Shown here piece after piece: positions 25,564 through 34,200 of a stretch of DNA of 34,251 nucleotides (positions are counted from its first letter, which is position 1; each line of letters begins with the position of its first letter). Under the pieces are notes generated by a model that did no database searches, was not told where the DNA came from, and was given only the letters and a program-made list of their open reading frames with translations. This stretch comes from Prorocentrum cordatum. Its lineage: Eukaryota > Sar > Dinophyceae > Prorocentrales > Prorocentraceae. The stretch is from contig CAUYUJ010012781.1 in NCBI GenBank assembly GCA_963575745.1, positions 417,733 to 451,983 of the forward strand, given 5' to 3'. The translations under genes and the position numbers were made by a program.

Positions 25564-27504
25564 TCAGTCCTTCTTGGGCACCGCCTTCGGGGCCTTGGGA
25601 GCACCCTGAGACTTGAAGGGGGGCTTTGAGACCTTGGGCTGCTTGGGCTGATGAGGTGGATGCTTGGGGAGCGCGACGGCGCGCTCGGCGTCGAGGCGCG
25701 CCCGAAATGCTTGCAGCTCCTTCATGTATTCGCCCTGCGCCGACAGCCAGCGAGGATCCACTAGGGGTGAAAACGGGGTCTGGGCCTCGCGCTCCGTGTG
25801 ACGACTGGTCACGCGACACGGGGGAGGCTCCAGCCCCGTGAGGAACCAAGCGGCCTCGAGGTAGCCGCGGTCCCCCGCCAACTGGTCGATGAACATGCAC
25901 TGGCAAGTCAGCAAGGTCTGGGCCCTCTCGGGGTTGCCCTCCTCGCAGGCCCGCCACAGCTCGGCGCTGAGGAAGGCAAAATGCGTCAACAACTCGTGCG
26001 TCGACGGCTGAGCCCCGAGGGGGCTGTGCTCGCGAAAGTACTGATGCATGGCCATGGGGGTCACGGCGCTGACTTCCACGCCCAGAACGCGGGCCAAATT
26101 CTCCTTCATCAGTCCTCGCACGTCGGGGCCGTGCTGCATCAGCGCTTGCTGCCACTCGCGCCTCCGAGCGATTCCCCCCATCTGAGCCGATGCGTGCGCG
26201 GGGTCGCCCGAGGTCGCGGGCGGAGATTGAGCTTGGTCGCTCAGGGTCCCCAGAAGCGGGTGGAAGGCTGGGCGATGGCCCCGCCCCTGCTGCAAGGAAA
26301 GGGACTGGTGCAGGCACTGAAGCATGAGGCTGAAGTCCGTCGGATTGGCCGCAAGGGGCGGCTCTAACCCGTCGGCGCCGCCCGCCTCGGCAAAGCCGTC
26401 GACCGCAGCGGGATGGGCTAGCCCAGGCGGCGGCGGGGGGCCCATCGGTCCGGAAGCGGACGAAGGGGCCCGAGGGACAGCAAGAGAGCGCGCCTTCTCC
26501 CACGCCGAGACCAGCGCGGAGGTGGGTCCCTTGGGGCGCGCGGAGACCCGATGTGGGGCCACGGGCGCGTGGGACAAGACGGCCTCGATCCCCGCAGGAT
26601 CCAGCCCGAGGCGCGCCGCCTCGTCGCTGAAAAGCTGAGGCACCTCGGGCCGAGCGCTCCGGGCAGCCGGAGCGGGGCCCAGCGGTTCGGGTCCGCCGAC
26701 CATCGTGGAGGCCGCGTGGGCTGCAAGCAAGGCGCGCATTTCGGCAGCTACCTCGGCGCGGGTCATGGGAGCCCCGTCGTCCAGAGACGCCGCAGGAGCA
26801 CCAGGAGCAATCGGAGCAGGACCCGCGACCCGTGGCGGCGCGGCGGCGCCAGCGCGCTTGGCGGGCGGGCCGCGCGGCGCTCCGGCGACCGCGGGGGCTC
26901 GCGCACTTGGGGCCGCGCGGTCGGCTTCCCCGTCGGCCGCGAACCCCTCGGGCTCCTCCATCTCGTCGGCAGAGTGATAGGGGGTAGCCCGATCGGCCCC
27001 TGGGAGAGGCTCTTCCCCTGCGGTAGGCGGGGCGCCGTGCAAACGAGCGTAGCCCTCGCGAAGCACCCGAACCCCCGAAGGATGCGGCCAATAGACGCGG
27101 CTGCGCACCTCGGCGAAGGGAACGATGCCTGCGTCGTCGCCGACCTCTAGAGGGTACAGCGACTCGAGCTCGAGCTCGGCAACCTCGATATCTATAACGA
27201 GGACGGATGCGGTAGTGGCGAGCGGCCGTGAAGCGGCCCCCTGGAGCTGGACGTCCACTAGCTGGAAGGGGCCTATCATCCCAGCAAAGCCATCCGCCTC
27301 GGCAGCCTCGAGCTCCGCTGTAGAGCGAAAGGCACCAGGCAGGGCCAGCAGGATGCCCCCTTCTCGAGAGGCGAGGGGGATAGCCGCCCAGCTGGTGTCG
27401 CCGTCGTCTAGGCGCCATCGTGCGTAGTCGCGCGCCGTGGGCGCAGCGAAAGGGTAGAGCTCGGGCCAAAGGGGCCCTCCGCCAACTGGTGGCAGCTCCG
27501 CCAT
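25564..27504 (-). CDS. retrotransposon ORF1, Gag-like protein (646 aa)
   Basis: The start ATG (27504-27502) overlaps the ORF0 stop by one base (TGATG) and is the first Met of the frame. The N-terminal half is acidic and Ala/Pro-rich. The C-terminal ~250 residues are ordered and helical in appearance (SLMLQCLHQSLSLQQ, VTPMAMHQYFREHSPLGAQP, THFAFLSAELWRACEEGNPE, QCMFIDQLAGDRGYLEAAWF), and the tail is basic (PKQPKVSKPPFKSQGAPKAP). No zinc knuckle is visible. Position before pol and the basic tail suggest a Gag-type RNA-binding protein, though membership of a named Gag family is not shown. The stop at 25564 is two bases before the pol ATG. Confidence 0.7.
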   Translation of the reverse strand: MAELPPVGGGPLWPELYPFAAPTARDYARWRLDDGDTSWAAIPLASREGGILLALPGAFRSTAELEAAEADGFAGMIGPFQLVDVQLQGAASRPLATTASVLVIDIEVAELELESLYPLEVGDDAGIVPFAEVRSRVYWPHPSGVRVLREGYARLHGAPPTAGEEPLPGADRATPYHSADEMEEPEGFAADGEADRAAPSARAPAVAGAPRGPPAKRAGAAAPPRVAGPAPIAPGAPAASLDDGAPMTRAEVAAEMRALLAAHAASTMVGGPEPLGPAPAARSARPEVPQLFSDEAARLGLDPAGIEAVLSHAPVAPHRVSARPKGPTSALVSAWEKARSLAVPRAPSSASGPMGPPPPPGLAHPAAVDGFAEAGGADGLEPPLAANPTDFSLMLQCLHQSLSLQQGRGHRPAFHPLLGTLSDQAQSPPATSGDPAHASAQMGGIARRREWQQALMQHGPDVRGLMKENLARVLGVEVSAVTPMAMHQYFREHSPLGAQPSTHELLTHFAFLSAELWRACEEGNPERAQTLLTCQCMFIDQLAGDRGYLEAAWFLTGLEPPPCRVTSRHTEREAQTPFSPLVDPRWLSAQGEYMKELQAFRARLDAERAVALPKHPPHQPKQPKVSKPPFKSQGAPKAPKAVPKKD

Positions 27505-28028
27505 CAGTGGGCGCCGCCGTGGACGCCGCCGCCCGCACGCTGGGCGTCTGCCCGCTCGAGCGCTTGAGGTCGAGGCGGAACCCCGTAGGCCAGCGCTCGC
27601 GCCGCACGGCGGTCCTGCTCAGGTGAAGCAGAAACCGCGCCGCGCGGCCAGGCGGAGGGCCAGAGCCTCCGCCACACGTACGGGCCCAGCAGCCCGAGGC
27701 AGCAGCCCGCGCAAGCGCTGCAGGCGGCCGTCACCCAGAGGAGGGCGGCGACCGTGCTGAGCAGCCAGGGAGAGACCCCGCCGCTCAGGTCCACCGCCAG
27801 CCCGAGGCAGACGGTGGGGCAGGTGGAACCCGCCGAAGGGAGAGGGCAGGAGGCCCCCTCACCCTCGGACGAGTCCGCCTGCTGGATGGACCAGGCAGGC
27901 GATGGAGGCCCCTGGTCCTGAAGCACAGAGAGGGGGGCAGCCACGAGCCGCTCGTAGAGCGCGGCCCGCAGCCCCCTGAACAAAATCTCCCCAGCGCCCT
28001 GGAGAGCCGCTTGTGCGACCGCCTGCAT
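27504..28028 (-). CDS. retrotransposon ORF0, small hydrophobic protein
   Basis: From the first ATG (28028) it encodes about 174 residues; a GTG at 28061 would add 11. A run of about 35 mostly hydrophobic, Ala/Cys/Leu-rich residues (SPWLLSTVAALLWVTAACSA then CAGCCLGLLGPYVW) resembles one or two membrane segments, followed by a basic tail. It begins only 36 bases inside A1 and overlaps the ORF1 ATG by one base, so reinitiation at ORF1 is likely. Family unknown. Open frames are common in this GC-rich DNA, so the main support is the stop/start overlap and the position. Confidence 0.5.
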   Translation of the reverse strand: MQAVAQAALQGAGEILFRGLRAALYERLVAAPLSVLQDQGPPSPAWSIQQADSSEGEGASCPLPSAGSTCPTVCLGLAVDLSGGVSPWLLSTVAALLWVTAACSACAGCCLGLLGPYVWRRLWPSAWPRGAVSASPEQDRRAARALAYGVPPRPQALERADAQRAGGGVHGGAH

Positions 28029-28063
28029 AAGGCGCCCGCACGCGCGGCCGACGGGGGGCACTT

Positions 28064-28118
28064 GGGCAGAGAAGCTGCGGAGACAGCAGGAGCTTGCTCA
28101 CAGAGAATAGAAGAGGCA
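28064..28118 (-). repeat. retrotransposon terminal repeat A1
   Basis: 55 bp identical to A2 (16242-16296). It is the 5' outer end of the element and abuts a GGA microsatellite at 28119. Confidence 0.9.
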
Positions 28119-28446
28119 GGAGGAGGAGGAGGGGAGGTAGGAGGAGTGAAGAGGAGGAGGAGGAGGAGGAAGAGAAACCCAAGGGGGAGGAGGAGGAGGA
28201 GGGGGAGGAGGAGGAGGGAGGAGGAGGAGGAGGAGGCGGAGGTGGTGGAGGAGGAGGAGGACGGTGGAGAGGAGGAGGGAGGAGAGGGAGGAGGAGCAGG
28301 AGGAGGAGGAGGAGAGGAGGAGGAAGAGAGAGGAGGGGGGAAGAGGAGGAGGAGGGGAGGAGGAGGAGGAGGAGGAGGGAGGAGAGAGGAGGAGGAGGAG
28401 GAGGAGGAGGAGGAGGAGGGGAAGGAGGAGGAGGAGGAGGAGGGGG
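28119..28446. repeat. GGA trinucleotide tract, right flank of the retrotransposon
   Basis: About 325 bp of GGA repeat with interruptions starts at the outer edge of A1. It mirrors the tract at 15728-16050. Confidence 0.9.
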
Positions 28447-28448
28447 GT

Positions 28449-28566
28449 GAGCATCGCCTCCTCCGTTGCCGCGCAAGGTGGCGCCAAGCCTGAACGGGCC
28501 CTGCTCGTCGCCGACGAGGTCGTTAAGCAGACCATCCCGTGGATCGTCGAGAAGATCGAAGTAGTC
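28449..28566 (+). CDS. possible exon, product unrecognised
   Basis: The plus strand reads SIASSVAAQGGAKPERALLV, then ADEVVKQTIPWIVEKIE, with balanced composition typical of a folded protein and a GT (ATCGAA|GTAGTC) at 28559-28564 that could be a donor. GCAAG|G near 28478 could be an acceptor. The frame enters from the GGA tract, which is not coding. I do not recognise the family. Confidence 0.35.
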
Positions 28567-28570
28567 TTAG

Positions 28571-28702
28571 GTCGGGCATGTCCTCCTAAAGGGGGATTTT
28601 GGATGGAAAATAAGAATAGTCAAAACAAATTCTCTCTGGACAAATCCCCAGACTAATTTTTGACTATTTTTGAAGATCCTCCTATAGAGGGACACGCCCG
28701 AC
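28571..28702. repeat. 132-bp inverted-repeat element
   Basis: The ends 28571-28597 and 28676-28702 are reverse complements at 22 of 27 positions (GTCGGGCRTGTCC at the tips). The inner sequence GGATTTTGGATGGAAAA is also repeated directly just outside the right end (28706-28722), so more than one copy may be nested. A related half-element lies at 31662-31711. Confidence 0.65.
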
Positions 28703-28904
28703 AGGCGGATTTTGAAGGAAAAATCAAAATGACTCAAAACAAGCAAAAATACTCCACAATAGTCAAAACATCCGCCGATCCCTTGGGGTTCCGAGATGCT
28801 TCCCCCTCCCCAAACCCCTCCCCCGGGAGCCGGATCTGGTCGATTTGGAGGGGGGGTCTCCCCGGTACTTTGCTCCAGGAATGCTGCCGGGAGGGTATCG
28901 AAGG

Positions 28905-29450
28905 CCTCCAAACGGGCCACGAAGGCCCCAAGAGACCTCCCAGACGGTCCAGGAGGGCCCCGAGTCGCCGAAACATCGTCCCAAGACGCCCAAGATGGAC
29001 TCCAGTCGGCCCAAGATGCCTCTCAGACGCCCTAAGAGGCTTCGACGAGGCCTCCCAAGAGGGCCCCGGCCACCATCGGTTATTTCCAAAGATTTTGGCG
29101 TTCTCGCCTTTTCCAGCTTCCGACGCTCTACGACGGCCCAAGAGGCGCCCCCACGACCGCCACAAGACGGCCCATGAGGCCCCCAACCCAAGACGCTCCA
29201 AGAGGGCCCCAAGACGGCCCAAAAGGGTCGCAAGACAGCCCAAGAGGGCCCCAAGAAGGGCCCAAGAAGGGACGAACCGATAATTCGAGCTTTCCGCCCC
29301 AAGAGGCCCCTGGGAGGCCCCAAGAGGCCCCCGAGGGGCCCCAAGAGGCCCCCAAGAGACCCGCAAGAGCCCCAAAGAGGCTCCAAGAGGCCCCAAAACA
29401 GCCCCCCAGAGGCCTCCAAACTGCCTCGAGCAGGCCCCCGAGGGGCTTCT
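28905..29450 (+). repeat. CCAAGAGG repeat family, copy 3
   Basis: It aligns along its length with 17515-18062, sharing GAGGGCCCCGAGTCGCCGAAA, the AT-rich core (29069-29131) and the TTTCCGCCCCAAGAGGCCCC block. Frames on both strands are artefacts of the repeat. Confidence 0.85.
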
Positions 29451-29537
29451 CACGAGCCAAGAGGCCTCTGAACTCTGAACCACAACCCAGGCATGGTGGC
29501 GGGATGGACCGAAGGCCACTATATATCCGCCGCCCCC

Positions 29538-30540
29538 TGCTTGCAGGGGTGCACGGCGTGCTGGATGTTTCAGGTTTTGGTTTTGGTTCTTTTTCCAAAA
29601 GAACTCCCCAGTGGGCTCCGGCCCGTCCCGCCACCGTGCCCAAAAACGGCCGTTTCGCTCGGGACATCCTCAAAAAATCGCGAAGATGGCCCAAGATGGC
29701 CTCCAAGTCCGCCCGAGATGGTCCAAGACGGCCTCCAAAACGGCCCAAGAGAGTCCAAGACGGCCCAAGACGGCCCAAGAGGCCCCCCAGAGGCCTCCCA
29801 GACGGCCCAAGAGGCCTCCAAGAGGTCCTCCAGGAGAGTCCGAAGAGGCCAAAATCATTGATTTTCCCTTGGTTTTTGAAGGATTTTGGCATTTGCGCCT
29901 TTTCGGCTCTCCGACGGCTCAAGACGGCCCAAGAAGCCCCCAAGATCGCCCAAGAGGCCCCCAAGAGAGCCCCTGATGGCCCAAGTGGCCTCCAAGATGG
30001 CCCCTAGAGGGCCCCAAGACGGCCCAAGAGGCCTCCAACACGCCCAAGATGGCCTCCAAGACGCCCAAGATGGCCTCCAAGACGGCCCTGGAGCGCCCCA
30101 AGAGGGTCCCCCGTTGGCCCAGACAGGCCCCCAAACCGGCTCCCGACGGCGTCAGACGTGCCAGGAACCCACCAAGATGGCCGAAGTTGGCTCGAAGCTG
30201 GCCCAAAAGGGCCCAAGAGGCCCCCAAGAGGGCCTCCAGGAAGGCCAAAAGATGCCAAAATCACTGATTTTCCAGAAAGGTTTTTGATGGATTTGGGCAG
30301 TTCCCTTCTTTCGGCCTTTCGACGGCCCGAGACGGCCCAAGAGCCCCCAAAGATCGCCCAAGAGGCCTCCAAGACGGCGACGATGACCATCAAGACGCCC
30401 ACGTGTTCCCCGAAGGCTTTCCAAAACGATTCGGGGAACACATGGTCCGATGGCTTGGCAGGTCTGGCCTCAACGTTCGGCCACATAGGCGCTTCCACAA
30501 AGGCAGGGGGCGGCGGTGATTCGCCGTGCGTCTTCGATAA
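29538..30540 (+). repeat. ~1-kb tandem duplication, unit 1
   Basis: Begins TGCTTGCAGGGGTGCACGGC and repeats at 30541 with an offset of about 1,003 bp and few differences. It contains two CCAAGAGG-family arrays, each with its AT-rich core (29851-29915 and 30256-30320). Confidence 0.9.
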
Positions 30541-31552
30541 TGCTTGCAGGGGTGCACGGCGTGCTGGATGTTTCAGGTTTTGGTTTTGGTTTTTTTTCCA
30601 AAAGAACTCCCCAATGGGCTCCGGCCCGTCCCGCCACCGTGCCCAAAAACGGCCGTTTCGCTCGGGACATCCTCAACAAATCGCGAAGATGGCCCAAGAT
30701 GGCCTCCAAGTCCGCCCGAGATGGTCCAAGACGGCCTCCAGGACGGCCCAAGAGAGTCCAAGACGGCCCAAGACGGCCCAAGAGGCCCCCAGAGGCCTCC
30801 CAGACGGCCCAAGAGGCCTCGAAGAGGTCCTCCAGGAGAGTCCGAAGAGGCCAAAATCATTGATTTTCCCTTGGTTTTTGAAGGATTTTGGCATTTCCGC
30901 CTTTTCGGCTCTCCGACGGCTCAAGACGGCCCAAGAAGCCCCCAAGATCCCCCAAGAGGCCCCCAAGAGAGCCCCCTGATGGCCCAAGTGGCCTCCAAGA
31001 TGGCCCCTAGAGGGCCCCAAGACGGCCCAAGAGGCCTCCAACACGCCCAAGATGCCTCCAAGACGCCCAAGATGGCCTCCAAGACGGCCCTGGAGCGCCC
31101 CAAGAGGGTCCCCCGTTGGCCCAGAAAGGCCCCCAAAACGGCTCCCGACGGCGTCAGTCGTGCCAGGAACCCACCAAGATGGCCGAAGTTCGCTCGAAGC
31201 TGGCCCAAAAGGGCCCAAGAGGCCCCCAAGAGGGCCTCCAGGAAGGCCAAAAGATGCCTAAATCACTGATTTTCCCAAGGTTTTTGATGGATTTTAGCAT
31301 TTCCCTTTTTTCGGCCTTCCGACGGCCCGACACGGCCCAAGAGCCCCCAAAGATCGCCGAAAGATCGCCCAAGAGGCCTCCAAGACGGCGACGATGACCA
31401 TCAAGACGCTCACGTGTTCCCCGAAGGCTTTCCAAACCGATTCGGGGAACACATGTCCGATGGCTTGGCAGGTCTGGCCTCAACGTTCGGCCACATAGGC
31501 GCTTCCACAAAGGCAGGGGGCGGCGGTGATTCGCCGTAGGCGTCTTCGATAT
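30541..31552 (+). repeat. ~1-kb tandem duplication, unit 2
   Basis: Near-identical to unit 1, with small indels (for example CCGTAGGCGTCTTCGATA for CCGTGCGTCTTCGATAA at the end). Cores lie at 30853-30915 and 31258-31320. Confidence 0.9.
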
Positions 31553-32035
31553 AAATACAAGCATGAGTCATGCAGCACCCAGAAGCCGCAACAGCGACTC
31601 TCCCCCAAGGGGTCGGCGGTGCGGCGTAAGCCAAAGAATCACCGAACAATCGTCCCCAAATCATGTTTTTACTATTTTTGAATATTCCTCCTGTAGAGAG
31701 ACACGCCCGGCTTAGAAGTAGTCGGGCCCTGGTGGACCGTCGAGATGTCACTGCACCGACCTTGCAGACGTGCTGCAGCGGATTTTTGCGTGGATGTCTG
31801 TCAATGAAAAGCCCCAAGACGGCGAACGAAAAACGAAATGAATGTCAGGTGGATGTTTGTTTTGCCTCCCTTCCTGGCCGAAAAGAAAAAAATCCGCACG
31901 AAATCTACTTCGAAATCCGGAACAAAATTCTCCAGGACACTCTGGGTCCATCCAGTTGAAATCCGAGCGAAATCTGCTCTGCGATGTTGGCGACCCTGAT
32001 GTTGGCGACCACGACGAGAAGAAGCTCCCCCGGGG
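31553..32035. other. unassigned sequence with a half copy of the 28.6-kb inverted-repeat element
   Basis: 31662-31711 (TTTTTACTATTTTTGAATAT, CCTCCTGTAGAGAGACACGC, CCGG) matches the right end of the element at 28571-28702. A duplicated GATGTTGGCGACC lies at about 31983-32010. No convincing gene was seen. Confidence 0.5.
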
Positions 32036-32036
32036 C

Positions 32037-32400
32037 CCGGAGGAGGAGGAGGGGAGGAGGAGGAGGAGGAGGAGACGGAAAGAGGAGGAGAAGAAATGGG
32101 AGGAGGAGGAGGAGGAGGAGAGGAGGAGGAAGAGGAGAAGGAGGAGGAGGAGGAGGAGGAGGGGGAAGGAGGAGGAGGGGAGGAGGAGGAGGAGGAGGAG
32201 GAGGGGAGGAGGAGGAGTAGGAGGAGGAGGAGGAGGAGGAGGAGGGAGGCGGAGGGAGGAGGGGAGGAGGAGGAGGAGGAGGAAAAGGAGGGGAAGGAGG
32301 GGAAGGAGGAGGAGGGGAGGAGGAAGGAGGAGGAAAAGGAGGAGAAACGGAGGAGGAGGAGGGGAGGGGAGGAGGAGGAGGAGGAGGAGGAGGAGGAGAG
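32037..32400. repeat. GGA trinucleotide tract
   Basis: About 360 bp of GGA/GAAAGGAGG polypurine sequence. Confidence 0.95.
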
Positions 32401-32523
32401 ATGAGCGGGGCCGCCCTGCAGAGGCTGGTGGCTCGTGGCCGCCCTGGCCGGCGGCGGGAAGGCTGGGCTGCCCCTTGCTGGGTTCGGCCTTTCGGGGGCC
32501 CTCGGGGAGCTCCCACGGGGCCC
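32401..32523. other. GC-rich spacer between GGA tracts
   Basis: Non-repetitive and open in several frames. No recognisable protein. Confidence 0.4.
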
Positions 32524-32672
32524 GGAGGAGGAGGGGGAGGAGGAGGAGGAGGAGGAGGAGGAGGAGGAGGAGGAGGAGGAGGAGGAGGAGGAGGAGGAGG
32601 AGGAGGAGGAGGAGGAGGAGCTGGAGGAGGAGGAGAGGAGGAGGAGGAGAGGAGGAGGAGGTGGAGGAGGCC
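32524..32672. repeat. GGA trinucleotide tract
   Basis: About 150 bp of GGA repeat. The preceding 15 bases (GGGGCCCGGAGGAGGAGG) resemble the start of the tract at 32034, so the two tracts may share an origin. Confidence 0.95.
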
Positions 32673-33610
32673 CTCGAACGCGCTGCAAGATGGCCCCCGC
32701 AAGGCTCAAAGCCAGCCCGCCCTGCGCATCTGGGCTCGGGGGGGGCGCCGTCGGAGGACCCCCGGCGGGCCCGGCACGGGCCTGAAAGAGAGCCCGTGGA
32801 GCCTGCAGGCGGACGCTCAGATGGCCCAGAGGGGCCCGAAATCAAGATGAACCGTACAGTCGGCCTCGATTGGACAGGACACGCGAGAAGACACAAGACC
32901 CTTCCGAGGGCCACATTGTCATGGGGGATGTAGGATGCATGGGTCGCGAGGCACAGGACACCAGGGTACGTAAGGGTACCCTTGATTTGGCAGGGTCGAC
33001 CTACTAAGCAGGGCCGACTGTACACATTGGCTCGGGGGGCCCTCGGGATCTCCCCGTGCGGCCCCGACGAGGCCCCCCAAAAAAGGCACCGAAGCATAAC
33101 TAGAGCAGGGCTGACGCCCCCGAGGGCGGCGACATGGCGCCGAAACGTTCCCAAAAGAATGAAGAGGCGGCGGCGTTGTCGCCAATGGTCGCGCAAACTG
33201 TGCACAAAATCACAACGCCAACGCTATTCGTTTGAAAAAGAACTGCTCCCAGCAATCGCATCGGCGCGCGGATGCCTGTCAACTCTTGGCCCCCCTGCGT
33301 TCCTGAAATAAGCGTGTTTGAGACTTGAAAAAGAACCCCCCAACAAAAACAAAACATAGGTCATGACGAATGAATGCCTTTTAACGGACCCCACGGGCCT
33401 GGAAAGCGACCTTCCAGGACCGTCCATAAGCCATCCTCGGCGGTCTCGGGTTGTTGGATCGACCCGACAGAATTTTATGTCAATTTTGGTGCCATCGGGC
33501 GCCCACTTTGGGGACCATGTGGTCGCCCCTGGGGCCACTGGAGCGGCCATGCGTCACAAGGGGCCGTGGTCCCGGGCCCGCCCAGGCCTGCTGCGATGTA
33601 CAAGTATGTG
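32673..33610. other. unassigned sequence, no recognised gene
   Basis: About 940 bp of mostly unique DNA. Short frames on both strands have no family resemblance that I can see, and no inverted or tandem repeat stands out. Confidence 0.4.
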
Positions 33611-33612
33611 CG

Positions 33613-33649
33613 TGTATATATATATATAGAGAGAGAGAGAGATAGAGAT

Positions 33650-33680
<31 letters not shown>

Positions 33681-33690
33681 AAGAGAGAAC
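33613..33690. repeat. (TA)n and (GA)n microsatellites
   Basis: TATATATATA (33616-33627) is followed by GAGA repeats with ATAGAGAT variants. Confidence 0.95.
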
Positions 33691-33884
33691 CAAACAACAA
33701 AAAAAAATATACGTGCATTCCCTTTTCCATATTTTTACAACCCGGGGGGGTGGGACCCCCCCCCCCGGTAAATCCGCACCCCCGGGATCTGGGGATGTTC
33801 GGACCCTCTGGACGCTCTTCAACGGGTCCCCTGGGCCTCCGGTCCACCTGGACGCCCTTACCGGGCCTAGCCAGCGGGCCCAAA

Positions 33885-34200
33885 GCGGTCAGGAGGGTGG
33901 CAAGACGGCCCTGCGAAGGCCCCAAGCGGCTCCAAGAACCCACCGTGCGCCCGAAGACGGCCCAAAGAGCACTCCGACTTGCACCTCGATGCGACAAAAA
34001 ACAAATGTTTCAGAGATTCTTGGAACCTCGGTTCTTCTGTCTTCCCGGCGTCCGAGACCGCCCGAGAGGCACAGAAAATCGTCCCCAACCCAACCAGACC
34101 GGCCTCCGGACAGTCCAACCGAGCGCCAAGATGGCCCAACAGGGCCTTGATATGGCTCCAAGAGATGCCCAGGACGGCCCCAGGACGCTCCCCAAAGCAA
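33885..34200 (+). repeat. CCAAGAGG repeat family, diverged copy
   Basis: Weaker CAAGACGGCC / CCAAG units surround a diverged core (about 33998-34060: AAATGTTTCAGAGATTCTTG ... TCTTCCCGGCGTCCGAGACC). It probably belongs to the same family as copies 1-3. Confidence 0.6.

Larger units (their letters stand above)
16051..28118 (-). mobile_element. Ngaro/PAT-like (DIRS-order) tyrosine-recombinase retrotransposon
   Basis: A ~12.07-kb element on the minus strand. From its 5' end: A1 repeat (28064-28118), ORF0, ORF1 (Gag-like), pol (reverse transcriptase and RNase H), a giant ORF with a J-like domain and the YR N-terminal domain, the YR catalytic domain, then B1 (16297-16453), A2 (16242-16296) and B2 (16051-16207). 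A1/A2 are identical over 55 bp and B1/B2 differ at one base in 157. A1-ORFs-B1-A2-B2 is the split direct repeat layout of Ngaro and PAT elements. In that group the cDNA circularises and a tyrosine recombinase inserts it without target-site duplication, and none is seen here. A 34-bp piece (16208-16241) between A2 and B2 has no partner. Pol is frameshifted and the recombinase is interrupted, so this copy is probably not autonomous. Confidence 0.85.

Noticed and set aside
25562-27607. Upstream ~680 codons of a 1,217-codon minus-strand frame overlapping ORF1
   Set aside because: It overlaps ORF1 completely and is Arg/Gly/Pro-rich shadow sequence. Only the part after the ATG at 25561 resembles pol.
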